This document shows, one piece after another, positions 10,372-19,016 of a stretch of 64,000 nucleotides of DNA. The notes under the pieces were generated by a model. The model saw only the letters and a program-made list of their open reading frames with translations, had not been told where the DNA came from and searched no databases. Source of the DNA: CAZJBS01 sp964544475. GTDB lineage: Bacteria; CLD3; SB21. The position numbers and the translations under genes are program-made. Each line of letters starts with the position of its first letter. Position 1 is the first letter of the stretch. Location of the stretch: NCBI GenBank assembly GCA_964544475.1, contig CAZJBS010000002.1, forward strand, positions 62,001-126,000. The letters run 5' to 3'.

Positions 10372-11898
10372 TCATTCCAGTCCTATCATGTTAAGCCGGT
10401 GACGGTTCATACTCACGTATCGCCGGACAGTCAATTGTTCGTCCAGGGTTTCCCTGCCGGCTTCCTTCGACAACTCCTGCGCCAGGGCGTATTCCCGAAT
10501 CGATGCCATGTCACCGAGCTCGTCGCCGTGATACACACGGCGGAGCCTGCCGTCGCAGATGAGATAGCCAATGTCCCGGTCTCTTTCCACGATAAGGAAT
10601 TTCTTCTGGAACATCTCCGGCAGGAGGCTGATTTGGTCCCGCGTGTCGACCAGGAACTCGCGATACCTGCGCAACGTCGGGTTTTTCAAAGCCCGTGTTT
10701 TCAGAAAATGATCGATCGAAGCCTTGGAGTCCAATTCACAATATTGGGTCAAAGCTTCTACCGCCTCGCGTACGTCGGCCTGATAATCGATGGGTGAAAT
10801 CGCATGGCCACAGGCGCCGGAACACTGTTTCAAATAATAGGAGAAACAGAATTCCCTGGGCGGGCGGCGATCCTTCAGAAGTTCGGGACAAAGGCGGTAA
10901 AAGCGTTGAACCCTCGTCATCACGTATTCCATGAACTTTGCGGAGCGGAAAGGACCAACGTATTGCAGGCCATCATCGGCGCGTTCCCTGGAAACAAGCA
11001 GGCGGGGATAGGGTTCGTCGGTGACTTTGAGAAACACCTGCTGTCGCCAATGGCGCTGAGCGACATTGTATGGCGGGCTGAATTGTTTGATCAGTTTCGA
11101 TTCGAGAATCAACGCCTCGAGTTCGCTGGGACATTCCACAAAATCGACGTGATCGGTGTATCGCAGAAGGCGTTTCTTCTTGGCATCGCGATCTTCCCGG
11201 AGGTGGCTCGAAATGCGCGAGCGGATATTGGTGCTTTTTCCGATGTACAAGGGGAGATCTTGGGCGTCCTTGAACAGGTACACCCCAGGCCCCGATGGCA
11301 AAGCCATGATCTGATTTTCCAATCGTTCCCGCCACATTTCTTTCTTTTCGAACGCCCGGACATATTTCGAGAAGACCTCCTCCGCCTCCGGGCGGTTGAG
11401 ATATATCATCAGGATCTCCGCCGTCGCCAGCGCGTCATCCAGTGCACGGTGCCGACGCGCCACGGGGATCTTGAGCCGCTCAATCATGGCGTCCAGGTTG
11501 TAATACCTCGATCCCGGAAATATCTTGCGTCCCAGTTTGACGGTGCAGAACCGGTTCATGAAGAAATGGTCACCGAGGCGTTGGAATTCCGATTTGAGGA
11601 AGGCATAGTCAAAACTTGCGTTGTGGGCGACGAAATACGAATTCTTCAAGTGGTCGCGTATGACGGCGGCCAGATCCGGAAAAGTGGGCGCGTCGGCAAG
11701 GTCCCAGGAGTGAATGCCTGTCAGGTTTGTGATAAAAGGTGGAATATCAATCGGAGGACGGATGAGAGATTGGAACGTCTCCGTGATTTGTCGCTTTTCG
11801 ACGCGCACCAGGCCGATTTCAATGATGTGCCCATCGCTACTGCGATTTCCTGTCGTTTCGACATCAACGACGGAAAAGGACGTGTCAAGATCGAACAT
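10372..11898 (-). CDS. DnaQ-like 3'-5' exonuclease fused to a UvrC/Cho-type GIY-YIG nuclease
   Basis: 508 residues in two parts. Residues 1-170 are a DEDDh exonuclease: Asp12 and Glu14 in VVDVETTG, Asp97 in AHNASFDYAFL, His150 and Asp155 in RHRALDDA. Residues about 200-290 are a GIY-YIG nuclease (GPGVYLFKD, LYIGKSTNIRSRISSH, ESKLIKQFSPPYN), followed by a UvrC-like segment with FSYYLKQCSGAC resembling the conserved Cys motif after the UvrC nuclease. The UvrC C-terminal endonuclease V-like and HhH parts are absent, as in Cho. Similar fusions are annotated as DNA polymerase III epsilon or exonuclease Cho and probably act in nucleotide excision repair. It is a single gene with 117 bases to the ROK gene. 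Confidence 0.9.
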   Translation of the reverse strand: MFDLDTSFSVVDVETTGNRSSDGHIIEIGLVRVEKRQITETFQSLIRPPIDIPPFITNLTGIHSWDLADAPTFPDLAAVIRDHLKNSYFVAHNASFDYAFLKSEFQRLGDHFFMNRFCTVKLGRKIFPGSRYYNLDAMIERLKIPVARRHRALDDALATAEILMIYLNRPEAEEVFSKYVRAFEKKEMWRERLENQIMALPSGPGVYLFKDAQDLPLYIGKSTNIRSRISSHLREDRDAKKKRLLRYTDHVDFVECPSELEALILESKLIKQFSPPYNVAQRHWRQQVFLKVTDEPYPRLLVSRERADDGLQYVGPFRSAKFMEYVMTRVQRFYRLCPELLKDRRPPREFCFSYYLKQCSGACGHAISPIDYQADVREAVEALTQYCELDSKASIDHFLKTRALKNPTLRRYREFLVDTRDQISLLPEMFQKKFLIVERDRDIGYLICDGRLRRVYHGDELGDMASIREYALAQELSKEAGRETLDEQLTVRRYVSMNRHRLNMIGLE

Positions 11899-11950
11899 AT
11901 TCGATTGGCTGGTGAGTCCATTGGCGGCGGTGCGTGGCCGCCGTCAGTTC

Positions 11951-12811
11951 TTATGATGCGCCCGGGTAATCGTACACGCCTTTGCCCGCCTTCTTGCCAA
12001 GCCGGCCCGCCTTGACATACTGAACCATCAAAGGACAGGGTCGGTATTTCTCGCCGAGCGTCTTATGAAGATATTCGAGAATGCTGAGCCGCGTATCAAG
12101 ACCCACAAGATCGACCATTTCAAATGGCCCCATCGGATGATTGAGGCCCAGCTTCAAGGCTTTGTCAATATCCGAGGCCGTTCCGACGCCTTCCTGCAGC
12201 ATGAAAAAAGCCTCGTTGCCGATCATGGCGTTGATGCGGCTGGTGATGAACCCCGGTGATTCGCGAATGGTGACGATTTCTTTGCCCATTCGTACGGCCA
12301 CATCCTGGGTTGTTCGAATGGTATCGTCGTCGGTCTCGAGGGCCTTCACGATTTCGACCAGTTTCATACGATGTACGGGATTGAAGAAGTGCATGCCGAT
12401 ACACTGCTTTGGACGACCCGTCACGGCGGCAATTTCCGTGATGCCCAGGGAAGAAGTATTGGTTGCCAATATCACGCCAGGACGACAGTCTTTGTCAAGC
12501 GCTGTGTAAATGCGGATTTTCAGGTCAATGTTTTCCGGGACGGCTTCGATCACAAAATCCGCTTCTTTGGCCGCAAGCCGGAGATCCGTTTGTATCGACA
12601 GTTGTGAAAGGGCTGTGTCACGCGCGCCGGCGTCCAGCTTGCCGAGGTCGACGCTCTTGTCCATGTTGCGGCGAATGGTCCCCAGAGCTCTGTCGAGCGC
12701 ATCTGGCGAGACGTCCACCAGGATCGTGCGGTAACCTCCCAGGGCTGCGACATGCGCAATACCATTGCCCATGATTCCCGCGCCAATAACGGTGATGGTG
12801 TTGATGTTCAT
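11951..12811 (-). CDS. 3-hydroxyacyl-CoA (3-hydroxybutyryl-CoA) dehydrogenase
   Basis: 286 residues from an internal ATG giving MNINTITVIGAG; the longer reading would overlap the transketolase gene. The Rossmann motif GAGIMGNGIAH binds NAD. The catalytic His lies in GMHFFNPVHRMKLVE and the C-terminal domain has NHPMGPFEMVDLVGLDT, all characteristic of the single-domain HBD/PaaH type. It oxidises 3-hydroxyacyl-CoA in fatty-acid oxidation or reduces acetoacetyl-CoA in butyrate/PHB-type routes. The thiolase and acyl-CoA dehydrogenase elsewhere in the window fit the same pathway, although they are not co-transcribed with it. Confidence 0.93.
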   Translation of the reverse strand: MNINTITVIGAGIMGNGIAHVAALGGYRTILVDVSPDALDRALGTIRRNMDKSVDLGKLDAGARDTALSQLSIQTDLRLAAKEADFVIEAVPENIDLKIRIYTALDKDCRPGVILATNTSSLGITEIAAVTGRPKQCIGMHFFNPVHRMKLVEIVKALETDDDTIRTTQDVAVRMGKEIVTIRESPGFITSRINAMIGNEAFFMLQEGVGTASDIDKALKLGLNHPMGPFEMVDLVGLDTRLSILEYLHKTLGEKYRPCPLMVQYVKAGRLGKKAGKGVYDYPGAS

Positions 12812-12833
12812 TCCGGCGCTGACGCTCCTTTGA

Positions 12834-15236
12834 TTAGAAAAGTTTCTTCTCCTGGAATTTCGCATTGATCATCTTCGCATAATCCGAAATGGCCGACCAT
12901 TGGCCAGATGCATGAATGCCGGCTTCCTCAAGCACTTTGGCGCCGGAACCGCTGCCCAGATAATGGCCTTTGCGGAACGGATACAACGTGCGACGGACCC
13001 CTTCTTCAGATCGAACCCACTTATACATCGTCGGCAACGTGAAATCTGTCATGCCAAAAGCATGTTTCTTGAGGTCTTCCGGAAAAATCGCTTCCTGTTC
13101 GGATTCGGGCAGCATGCTGTACAGCTCTGCACTCGTGACATAGTACACATTCATGTTGTAACCCGACGCGTCAAGCTCCGGCAGGACCTCATTGACGAAA
13201 ATCGTCGCCACCGCGTTGCCCTGTAGCACGAGCGTGCCATGATAGTCTTTGGATTTCAAGTCGGCCTTTCGGAAGGCGTAAATGCCCTTGGCGGCCAGGC
13301 TCACGTCGGGCAGGCCCAGCCTGGCGCGGTCGACGATGGTGTCTTCCGGCCGCGTCACGAAAGGAGCCAGAATAGCCGGGCGTTTCTTTAATCCTTCGAT
13401 CATGAGCGCCCAGATTTCCTGCGGATCCCACGGGGTCAGCGTGATCAGCTTGCCTTTCGGAAAACCTTCCTGCAGAAGTTGCAAAGGCTGCGGATCGGCA
13501 TGGGTGGGGCCGTCTTCGCCCGTCTTGGGTCCGGCGTGGCCGTTCAGAATGATCCACGTGCGGAAAGGTTCGCCGGTGATTTCCCAATAGTTCTGTTGTC
13601 CAATGGCGTGACACCGCGCGGCTGTGTGCTCCATCGCCGTCACAAAGGCGGAATAGGACGCCGTAATACCCACGTGATGCCGATAGCTGGCCAGACCTGA
13701 CATAAAGCAACCCATGCCGTCCTCGCAAATGCCGCCCACCGCAATCAAGCGCGACAATGGATTGGTCTGCGAATTGAAAAATCCCTGCGGAAAGTCCTTG
13801 TTGACGGCGCTCAAAGTCGTTGACCCAAAAAGATCAGCAGCCGTACCGATGAAGGCGCCGTCGCTTTTCTTGTTCAGATGGTTCAAGACGGCCATGATCT
13901 GTGCTCTCAATGTCACCGATGCGCCGATTTTTGGCTGGAGTTCGGCGGGTGCGGCGGTGACGGTGAATTCGTCCGAATAGATCTTCTCAATAACCGGTGC
14001 GTTGGGCCGTCTCTGTATCTTCCTCGCCGCCAATCGCTCTTTTGCTTTACCCAATTTCTCGGCCGCCTTTCTGGTGATCGCCGTCTGACCCTCGAGGACC
14101 TTTCGAATAACCAAAAGCGTGTCCCAGAAATTTTTTTCGATATTGACAGGTGTCTTGTCGCCTGAAAACCGCGGGAATTGCACACCAAACGCTTTCTCGA
14201 ATTCACCGACAAACGTATAATACTCGTCCGAGCAGAACTTATGCCCGGCGCCATGGGAGGCCTTTCCGGTGATGCCATACGTAAAGCCTTTGATGGTTCG
14301 GTAAACCACCGCCGTCGGTTGTTTGTTGTCGAGAGACATGGCGATTTTTTGGGCCGTCAGAATATGATGGTAATTGTGGCCTTCCGGCGCATAAATAACA
14401 TTCCAGTCGTGCGTATGGAACAACTCCGGCGGTGTCCATTGAACATAATCGCCGGGTTTTCCGTTTTCCGCCGTGCAGCGATCGGAATCGATCGTGGACT
14501 GGTTCCAGTCCACGTGCATGATGACGTTGAAAAGCTGGCTCGTCGGTGCTGTGGCCAGGGCCTCATGCACGCGGCCCGGGGTCATGCCGCCTTCGCCTTC
14601 AATAATATTCACCAAGGGAGGGTCTTGTGGAAAGATATCCAGGGCGCCCATCGCCAGGCCCAATGCCGCCGGCACGCCGACACCGCTTGGTCCTGTCGCC
14701 GTCCTTACAAATGGCACCACACAGGACGGATGACCATCGAGGGCCTTGGCGTGAAACTGGTTGAATAACGGCGTTTCCTGAGTCGGATTGCGCCGGAATC
14801 CCAACAAATCTTCAAATCGCAACTGGCGCTTTTCCGGAGCCAGCATGGCGGGTTGGCCGAGACGGATGAGTTCGTTGCGGAGGGCCCACATGGCATACAA
14901 GCCCATCGCTTTGTGACCCGCCGCATAGGCGATCATGTCATTTTCAGCGATATCAGGCAACGAGAAATCGTAGTCCATGAATTGATACAACAACCCTTCC
15001 ACAATCCGTCCGGAGGAAAGACTGCCTCCCGGATGGCCCGAATTTGGAACAAAATTGAACAGGATTCCGCAAATCGTTCGATAGGTTAGATCGACGGTTT
15101 CAAAAAAAGTGATATCATCCTGTGTGACATCCGAAGGCTTCGTTTTGAGGATTTCTCCCACATCATAAAAAACGCCCCGTCGTTTGTTGAATTGGAAGGT
15201 AGATGCATCTCCGTTGAAAGTGTGTCGCGCTCGCAT
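12834..15236 (-). CDS. atypical long transketolase-like TPP enzyme
   Basis: 800 residues from the ATG giving MRARHTFNG, which has GGAG seven bases ahead. Transketolase landmarks are in order: NSGHPGGSL, AGHKAMG, LDGHPS followed by TGPSGVGVPAALGLAMG, a diphosphate/metal site IIEGEGGM with N-x-S-x-D after it, the pyrimidine-domain Glu in GICEDGMG, and GEDGPTHADPQP. Ordinary transketolases are about 620-670 residues. This one has a long linker around residues 340-450, and its metal motif reads GEG where GDG is usual. The last third resembles a transketolase C-terminal domain. It may act in the pentose-phosphate pathway, but a different ketol donor or acceptor is possible. Divergent from the radical SAM gene. 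Confidence 0.8.
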   Translation of the reverse strand: MRARHTFNGDASTFQFNKRRGVFYDVGEILKTKPSDVTQDDITFFETVDLTYRTICGILFNFVPNSGHPGGSLSSGRIVEGLLYQFMDYDFSLPDIAENDMIAYAAGHKAMGLYAMWALRNELIRLGQPAMLAPEKRQLRFEDLLGFRRNPTQETPLFNQFHAKALDGHPSCVVPFVRTATGPSGVGVPAALGLAMGALDIFPQDPPLVNIIEGEGGMTPGRVHEALATAPTSQLFNVIMHVDWNQSTIDSDRCTAENGKPGDYVQWTPPELFHTHDWNVIYAPEGHNYHHILTAQKIAMSLDNKQPTAVVYRTIKGFTYGITGKASHGAGHKFCSDEYYTFVGEFEKAFGVQFPRFSGDKTPVNIEKNFWDTLLVIRKVLEGQTAITRKAAEKLGKAKERLAARKIQRRPNAPVIEKIYSDEFTVTAAPAELQPKIGASVTLRAQIMAVLNHLNKKSDGAFIGTAADLFGSTTLSAVNKDFPQGFFNSQTNPLSRLIAVGGICEDGMGCFMSGLASYRHHVGITASYSAFVTAMEHTAARCHAIGQQNYWEITGEPFRTWIILNGHAGPKTGEDGPTHADPQPLQLLQEGFPKGKLITLTPWDPQEIWALMIEGLKKRPAILAPFVTRPEDTIVDRARLGLPDVSLAAKGIYAFRKADLKSKDYHGTLVLQGNAVATIFVNEVLPELDASGYNMNVYYVTSAELYSMLPESEQEAIFPEDLKKHAFGMTDFTLPTMYKWVRSEEGVRRTLYPFRKGHYLGSGSGAKVLEEAGIHASGQWSAISDYAKMINAKFQEKKLF

Positions 15237-15289
15237 GGCAATTCTCCGGTTAGTTCCCAGCCCGTGCTGTCTGGTCAAGTTGTTCGCTG

Positions 15290-15318
15290 TTGCATGATGT
15301 GAGCAATTGGGCTATTAT
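15290..15318 (+). promoter_or_regulatory. candidate promoter placing the transcript start at the ATG
   Basis: TTGCAT and TATTAT are separated by 17 bases. The -10 box ends about six bases before the ATG of the radical SAM gene and no Shine-Dalgarno sequence is visible there, so a leaderless mRNA is possible. The -35 match is modest. Confidence 0.35.
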
Positions 15319-15324
15319 TTCTCC

Positions 15325-16506
15325 ATGAAGCCGTCGCGCCCCTCGCACACGTCCAAGAAGAAGCATGCGGATAATCACATCCAAGCGTCGGAATATAACG
15401 ATTTGGATAATGTATCGCAAAAGCAATTTACCGCGACAAAAAGAGGACGCAGCGCCGGATTCAATCCAGCCAATCGTTTCGAAGGCACGGCCATCGAAAA
15501 AACGCCGGAGGACATCGGCGAGGAAGACATCAATCCGGACATGACTGTGCCCACGCAGTATTTTGCCGACACATCGAGGTCGATTCTGTCCAGGAATGAC
15601 TCCCCGGACATTCCGTACACGTATAGCATCAATCCATACCGAGGTTGCGAACACGGGTGCATCTACTGTTATGCGCGTCCATCCCATGAATACCTTGGGC
15701 TTTCGTCCGGCCTCGATTTTGAAACGAAAATCATGGTCAAGCACGACGCCGCCAAACTGTTGGAGCGTGAATTCCGAAAACGATCCTGGAAACCGGAGGC
15801 AATCTGCCTTTCTGGAAACACGGATTGTTACCAACCCGTTGAGCGCCGCCTGGGCGTCACCCGCGATCTCCTGAAAACTTTCCTGAAATTCAGAAACCCG
15901 GTCCGGATCATTACAAAGAACTATCTCATTACCAGAGATATGGATATCCTACGGGCCCTGGCCGAGGCTAATCTGGTCGGCGTGATGATATCCGTGACGA
16001 CGTTGGACACCCAACTGGCGCGGAAACTGGAACCGCGCACGTCCAGACCCGATCGTCGGTTGCAGGCAATTCGTGAACTGGCTGAGAACGGGATCCCGGT
16101 CGGAGTAATGGCCGCGCCTGTTATTCCCGGATTGACGGATCACGAAATACCGGAAATCCTCAAACAGGCAGCCTCGGCAGGGGCGCAAAGCGCCGGTTAC
16201 ACCGTCATCCGTTTGACATATGCCCTGAAGGATCTTTTCAAAGATTGGCTGGATCGGCAATACCCGTCGAAATCCGACAAGGTTCTTTCCGGCATTCGGG
16301 CCGTCCGGCTTGGCGAGCTGACATCTCCGGAATTTGGTAAAAGAATGACCGGAGAGGGTCAAATAGCTGAACATATCTCCAAAACGTTCAAGTTATTTGC
16401 CAGGCGATTTGGGCTGAACAGGAATGAAATAGTGCCCGCCGATCCATTGCCCTTTCTGCGCGATGGCATGGATCAGACCTGCCTTTTTTTGTGGATTCCT
16501 TCTTAG
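15325..16506 (+). CDS. radical SAM protein of the PA0069 / Rv2578c type
   Basis: 393 residues. The radical SAM iron-sulphur motif appears as CEHGCIYCYARP, followed by HEYLGLSSGLDFE, the signature of the PA0069-like subgroup related to spore photoproduct lyase-type proteins (COG1533). Other radical SAM landmarks include LSGNTDCYQPVE and the C-terminal barrel strand with GVMAAPVIPGLTDHE. The first 70 or so residues are polar and variable. Function is not established for this subgroup; DNA repair or RNA modification has been suggested because of distant similarity to SplB. I chose the ATG over a TTG six codons earlier. Confidence 0.88.
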   Translation: MKPSRPSHTSKKKHADNHIQASEYNDLDNVSQKQFTATKRGRSAGFNPANRFEGTAIEKTPEDIGEEDINPDMTVPTQYFADTSRSILSRNDSPDIPYTYSINPYRGCEHGCIYCYARPSHEYLGLSSGLDFETKIMVKHDAAKLLEREFRKRSWKPEAICLSGNTDCYQPVERRLGVTRDLLKTFLKFRNPVRIITKNYLITRDMDILRALAEANLVGVMISVTTLDTQLARKLEPRTSRPDRRLQAIRELAENGIPVGVMAAPVIPGLTDHEIPEILKQAASAGAQSAGYTVIRLTYALKDLFKDWLDRQYPSKSDKVLSGIRAVRLGELTSPEFGKRMTGEGQIAEHISKTFKLFARRFGLNRNEIVPADPLPFLRDGMDQTCLFLWIPS

Positions 16507-16517
16507 AGGCGGTTGGC

Positions 16518-17129
16518 TTATTCAGCCACTTCGTCCGATTGGCGGAGATTGGTCAGGAGTGCATCAGCTTTGCGGCTTTCTTCGTCCCCGACAAGTTCTT
16601 GGTACTTTATGAGTGCAGTAATAGCTGACTGGAATTCGTTATTGATAGCCAGTACCAATCCGAGGTTGAAGAAAACGGATGCGAATTGGGGATCCGTCTC
16701 GGCGGCCATTTCATAGTGGACCTTTGCCAGTCGAAAATCACCCAAATCAAAATATAGATTGCCGAGGTTGTAATGCGCCTCGGTATGTCGCGGTTCCAGT
16801 TTCAAGGATTGGGTGAAACAGTCAAAGGCTCTGGCGGTATGGCCTTTCTTGGATTCAAGGATGCCAAGATTGCAGTGCGCGTCCGCCGGACAATCCCCCG
16901 CTTCAATGGCTTTGCGGTATAACTCTTCTGCTTTCTGGAAGTCATTGTGTTCGTCATAATCCAGCGCCTGATCAAAATGACCGCCGCGCGGAGCAAACGG
17001 AATGACATTCGGGGATGAATTGGAAAAGAGGTTGATTTGTCCGGGAGTGGTTCCCGGATCACGTTTTTTGCGAACACGCGTGAAATCAATTTTGGCGGGC
17101 TGGGTCGGAAACTGAAGGAGACGTCCCAT
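16518..17129 (-). CDS. tetratricopeptide repeat protein
   Basis: 203 residues. After a basic, disordered N-terminus (about 1-50) come four TPR helical-pair repeats (about 52-185), recognisable by patterns such as ADAHCNLGILESKKG, TEAHYNLGNLYFDLGD and ASVFFNLGLVLAINNE. No signal peptide or membrane segment is visible, so it is probably a cytoplasmic scaffold. The gene starts six bases after the ku stop and so probably shares its transcript; a link to end joining is only suggested by this position. The convergent radical SAM gene ends 11 bases away. Confidence 0.85.
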   Translation of the reverse strand: MGRLLQFPTQPAKIDFTRVRKKRDPGTTPGQINLFSNSSPNVIPFAPRGGHFDQALDYDEHNDFQKAEELYRKAIEAGDCPADAHCNLGILESKKGHTARAFDCFTQSLKLEPRHTEAHYNLGNLYFDLGDFRLAKVHYEMAAETDPQFASVFFNLGLVLAINNEFQSAITALIKYQELVGDEESRKADALLTNLRQSDEVAE

Positions 17130-17135
17130 GGGGTT

Positions 17136-17990
17136 CTACGCCACTTTCTGTTTTTTGGTTTTGGTCGCCTTTTCCTTGCCAGTCTTTGTTTGGCCCGTGG
17201 CCTTTTGCATCGGTTTTTTCTGGGACTTGGCCTGCTCGATACTCTGCTTCAAAGCAGTCATGATGTCCACGACCGGTTTTTCTTCCTCGGCGACGGTGAT
17301 CACTTCTTGGCCGGATATCTTGGCTTCGATCATTTCTCGCAACGCACCCACGTAACGGTCGGTCAGATCGATGTCGTCCAGCTTCTTCGTCATGGATTCG
17401 ACGAGATTGAGGGCGAGTTCCAATTCTTTCTTATCGGGCTTTTTCGCTTCCAGTCCCGGAACTTGATCCATTTTTCGCATTTCACGCGGATGGCGCAGCT
17501 TGTACAGCATAAGGCCACCTTGCTGCGGCGCGACCAAAACGACATCCTCACGATCACGCAACACGACTTTTCCGATGCCGATCTTGCCGCTCTCCTTGAG
17601 GGTTTCGCTCAACAGATTGTACGTCTTGGCCGCCACCGGGCCGTCCGGGCCGGCGAAGTACGGCGCATCGTACAGGCTTGTGTGAATCTCATTGGCATCC
17701 AAAAACCCATCAATTTCAATGATTTTCGTACTCTTGAGTCTTATTTTCTCCAGGTCCTCCGCCTGTACGATGACGTATTGGTCCGGCTCGTACTGGAATC
17801 CCTTCACAATTTCTTCCGACGATAGCACCTTGCTGCATTTCTTGCATTTCTTGTCATAACCGACCGGGCCGTTGTCTTCCTTATGCAGTTGGTTGAAGCT
17901 GATCTTCTCGGAGGAGTCGACCGCATTGTATATACGAATGGGGATGGTGACAAGAGAAAATCGAATATGACCTTTCCATATGGCACGCAT
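17136..17990 (-). CDS. ku: Ku protein, non-homologous end joining
   Basis: 284 residues with the bacterial Ku core: the opening MRAIWKGHIRFSLVTIPIRIYNAV, the Cys pair in KKCKKC, GFQYEPDQYVIV, and DRYVGALREMIEAKI. The C-terminal 45 residues are lysine-rich (TKTGKEKATKTKKQKVA), the tail that in other bacterial Ku proteins helps DNA threading and LigD contact. Ku homodimers encircle double-strand break ends and recruit LigD. No ligD or other ATP-dependent ligase gene lies in this window. The start has an AGAGG ribosome site. Confidence 0.96.
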   Translation of the reverse strand: MRAIWKGHIRFSLVTIPIRIYNAVDSSEKISFNQLHKEDNGPVGYDKKCKKCSKVLSSEEIVKGFQYEPDQYVIVQAEDLEKIRLKSTKIIEIDGFLDANEIHTSLYDAPYFAGPDGPVAAKTYNLLSETLKESGKIGIGKVVLRDREDVVLVAPQQGGLMLYKLRHPREMRKMDQVPGLEAKKPDKKELELALNLVESMTKKLDDIDLTDRYVGALREMIEAKISGQEVITVAEEEKPVVDIMTALKQSIEQAKSQKKPMQKATGQTKTGKEKATKTKKQKVA

Positions 17991-18073
17991 AATAACCTCT
18001 TGCTTGGTATGGGACTTGTCAGTTGAAAGCTAAGAGACGTTTGCAAATTATCCAAACATTTTTTTGGTACAAT

Positions 18074-18394
18074 TCAGCGGTAGTCCTCCCGGATCGGACT
18101 GAAAACGTCAATGATCAGACAGTCGGTAATCGCCTTGGCGGAGTGCGGCACCTGGCCCGGTACGACCCCAACCACACCCGGCTCGATGATCCTGGTTTCG
18201 TCGCCGATGGTCAGTTCAAGGCGGCCCTGTATGACGTTGACAATCATCTCGTGGACGTGCTGATGGGTGGGAATCGACGCGCCGGCTTTGGCGTCCCAAT
18301 AGGCCACGGTCATATGATCCGAATGAAAAAACCTGCCGTGGAAACCGGGCACTACTTGCCGGGCCGATATCTCTGCAACCTTCATGAAACCCAT
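18074..18394 (-). CDS. cupin domain protein
   Basis: 106 residues forming one small beta-barrel. Metal-binding His residues appear in PTHQHVHEMIVNVIQG (the HxHxxxE cupin-1 motif) and in VPGQVPHSAKA (cupin-2 His). The sequence between is a run of short beta strands with glycine turns. Function unknown; such proteins may bind small metabolites or act as simple metal enzymes. The DinB-fold gene lies just upstream on the same strand, 23 bases away, and they probably share a transcript. Confidence 0.85.
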   Translation of the reverse strand: MGFMKVAEISARQVVPGFHGRFFHSDHMTVAYWDAKAGASIPTHQHVHEMIVNVIQGRLELTIGDETRIIEPGVVGVVPGQVPHSAKAITDCLIIDVFSPIREDYR

Positions 18395-18417
18395 AATGGA
18401 GCCTTTCTCTTTTGGCC

Positions 18418-18945
18418 TTAAGCTCTCGTCAGGATGGACAAATATTCAATCCATGGTCCGACATCATTCTTGTATTGCATAGCCATGACGCGCGAAAGTT
18501 GGGCGAGATGGCCAAGATCATGAACAACCCACGTGGCCAATAACTGGCGCAGACTCACTTCTCCAAAGGCCGGATGAATGCCTTTCATGCCCAACTCGAT
18601 GTCCGTGATGCGTGTGTGTCGCAAGATATTCAGATTGTCGCGTCGAAGGGATTTGAATTCCGCCATGAGAGCGGAGAGAGTTTTACCTTTCGAATCATTG
18701 AACTGCGCATGCCGGTCAAATGGCTGAAATCGCTTGTCTCCCGAGGTTTCCAGTATGATGCGCATTCTCGGTATCCAGTCCGTCTTTTCACCGTGGATAA
18801 GGTGTCCGACAATGTCATATGGGCTCCACGTATCCTCTCCGTGGTTTGAGTGTGTCCATGTTTCCGACAATCCCGATAGCATGGATTCAACAACAGCGGG
18901 TGTACGATCGAGAATTTCAAGGGCATTCGCCAGCTGGAAAGACAT
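18418..18945 (-). CDS. DinB-like (DinB_2 superfamily) four-helix protein
   Basis: 175 residues, all-helical, with the three-His metal site of the DinB/YfiT fold: one His in IVGHLIHGE and two in WVVHDLGHLAQ near the C-terminus. Members bind nickel or zinc; many are thiol S-transferases or have no known role. A ribosome site (AAAGGA) precedes the ATG. It is first in a small unit with the cupin gene and is preceded by the terminator of the FecR-domain gene. Confidence 0.87.
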   Translation of the reverse strand: MSFQLANALEILDRTPAVVESMLSGLSETWTHSNHGEDTWSPYDIVGHLIHGEKTDWIPRMRIILETSGDKRFQPFDRHAQFNDSKGKTLSALMAEFKSLRRDNLNILRHTRITDIELGMKGIHPAFGEVSLRQLLATWVVHDLGHLAQLSRVMAMQYKNDVGPWIEYLSILTRA

Positions 18946-18960
18946 GGGATATTCCTTTGA

Positions 18961-19000
18961 AAAAGAAAAGGGGTCGCCTTTCGGGCAACCCCTTTTTCAT
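18961..19000 (-). terminator. rho-independent terminator after the FecR-domain gene
   Basis: Read on the minus strand, a GC-rich hairpin (stem about GGGGT/ACCCC plus an inner GCC/GGC part) is followed by TTTTC and TTTTT. It begins about 20 bases beyond the stop of the FecR-domain gene and separates it from the DinB gene. Confidence 0.8.
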
Positions 19001-19016
19001 CAACAACGTCAAACGA

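Noticed and set aside
10804..12015. A 403-codon open frame antisense to the exonuclease-UvrC fusion gene
   Set aside because: It mirrors the real gene codon by codon, has no recognisable domain and no ribosome site; the opposite strand has complete catalytic motifs.
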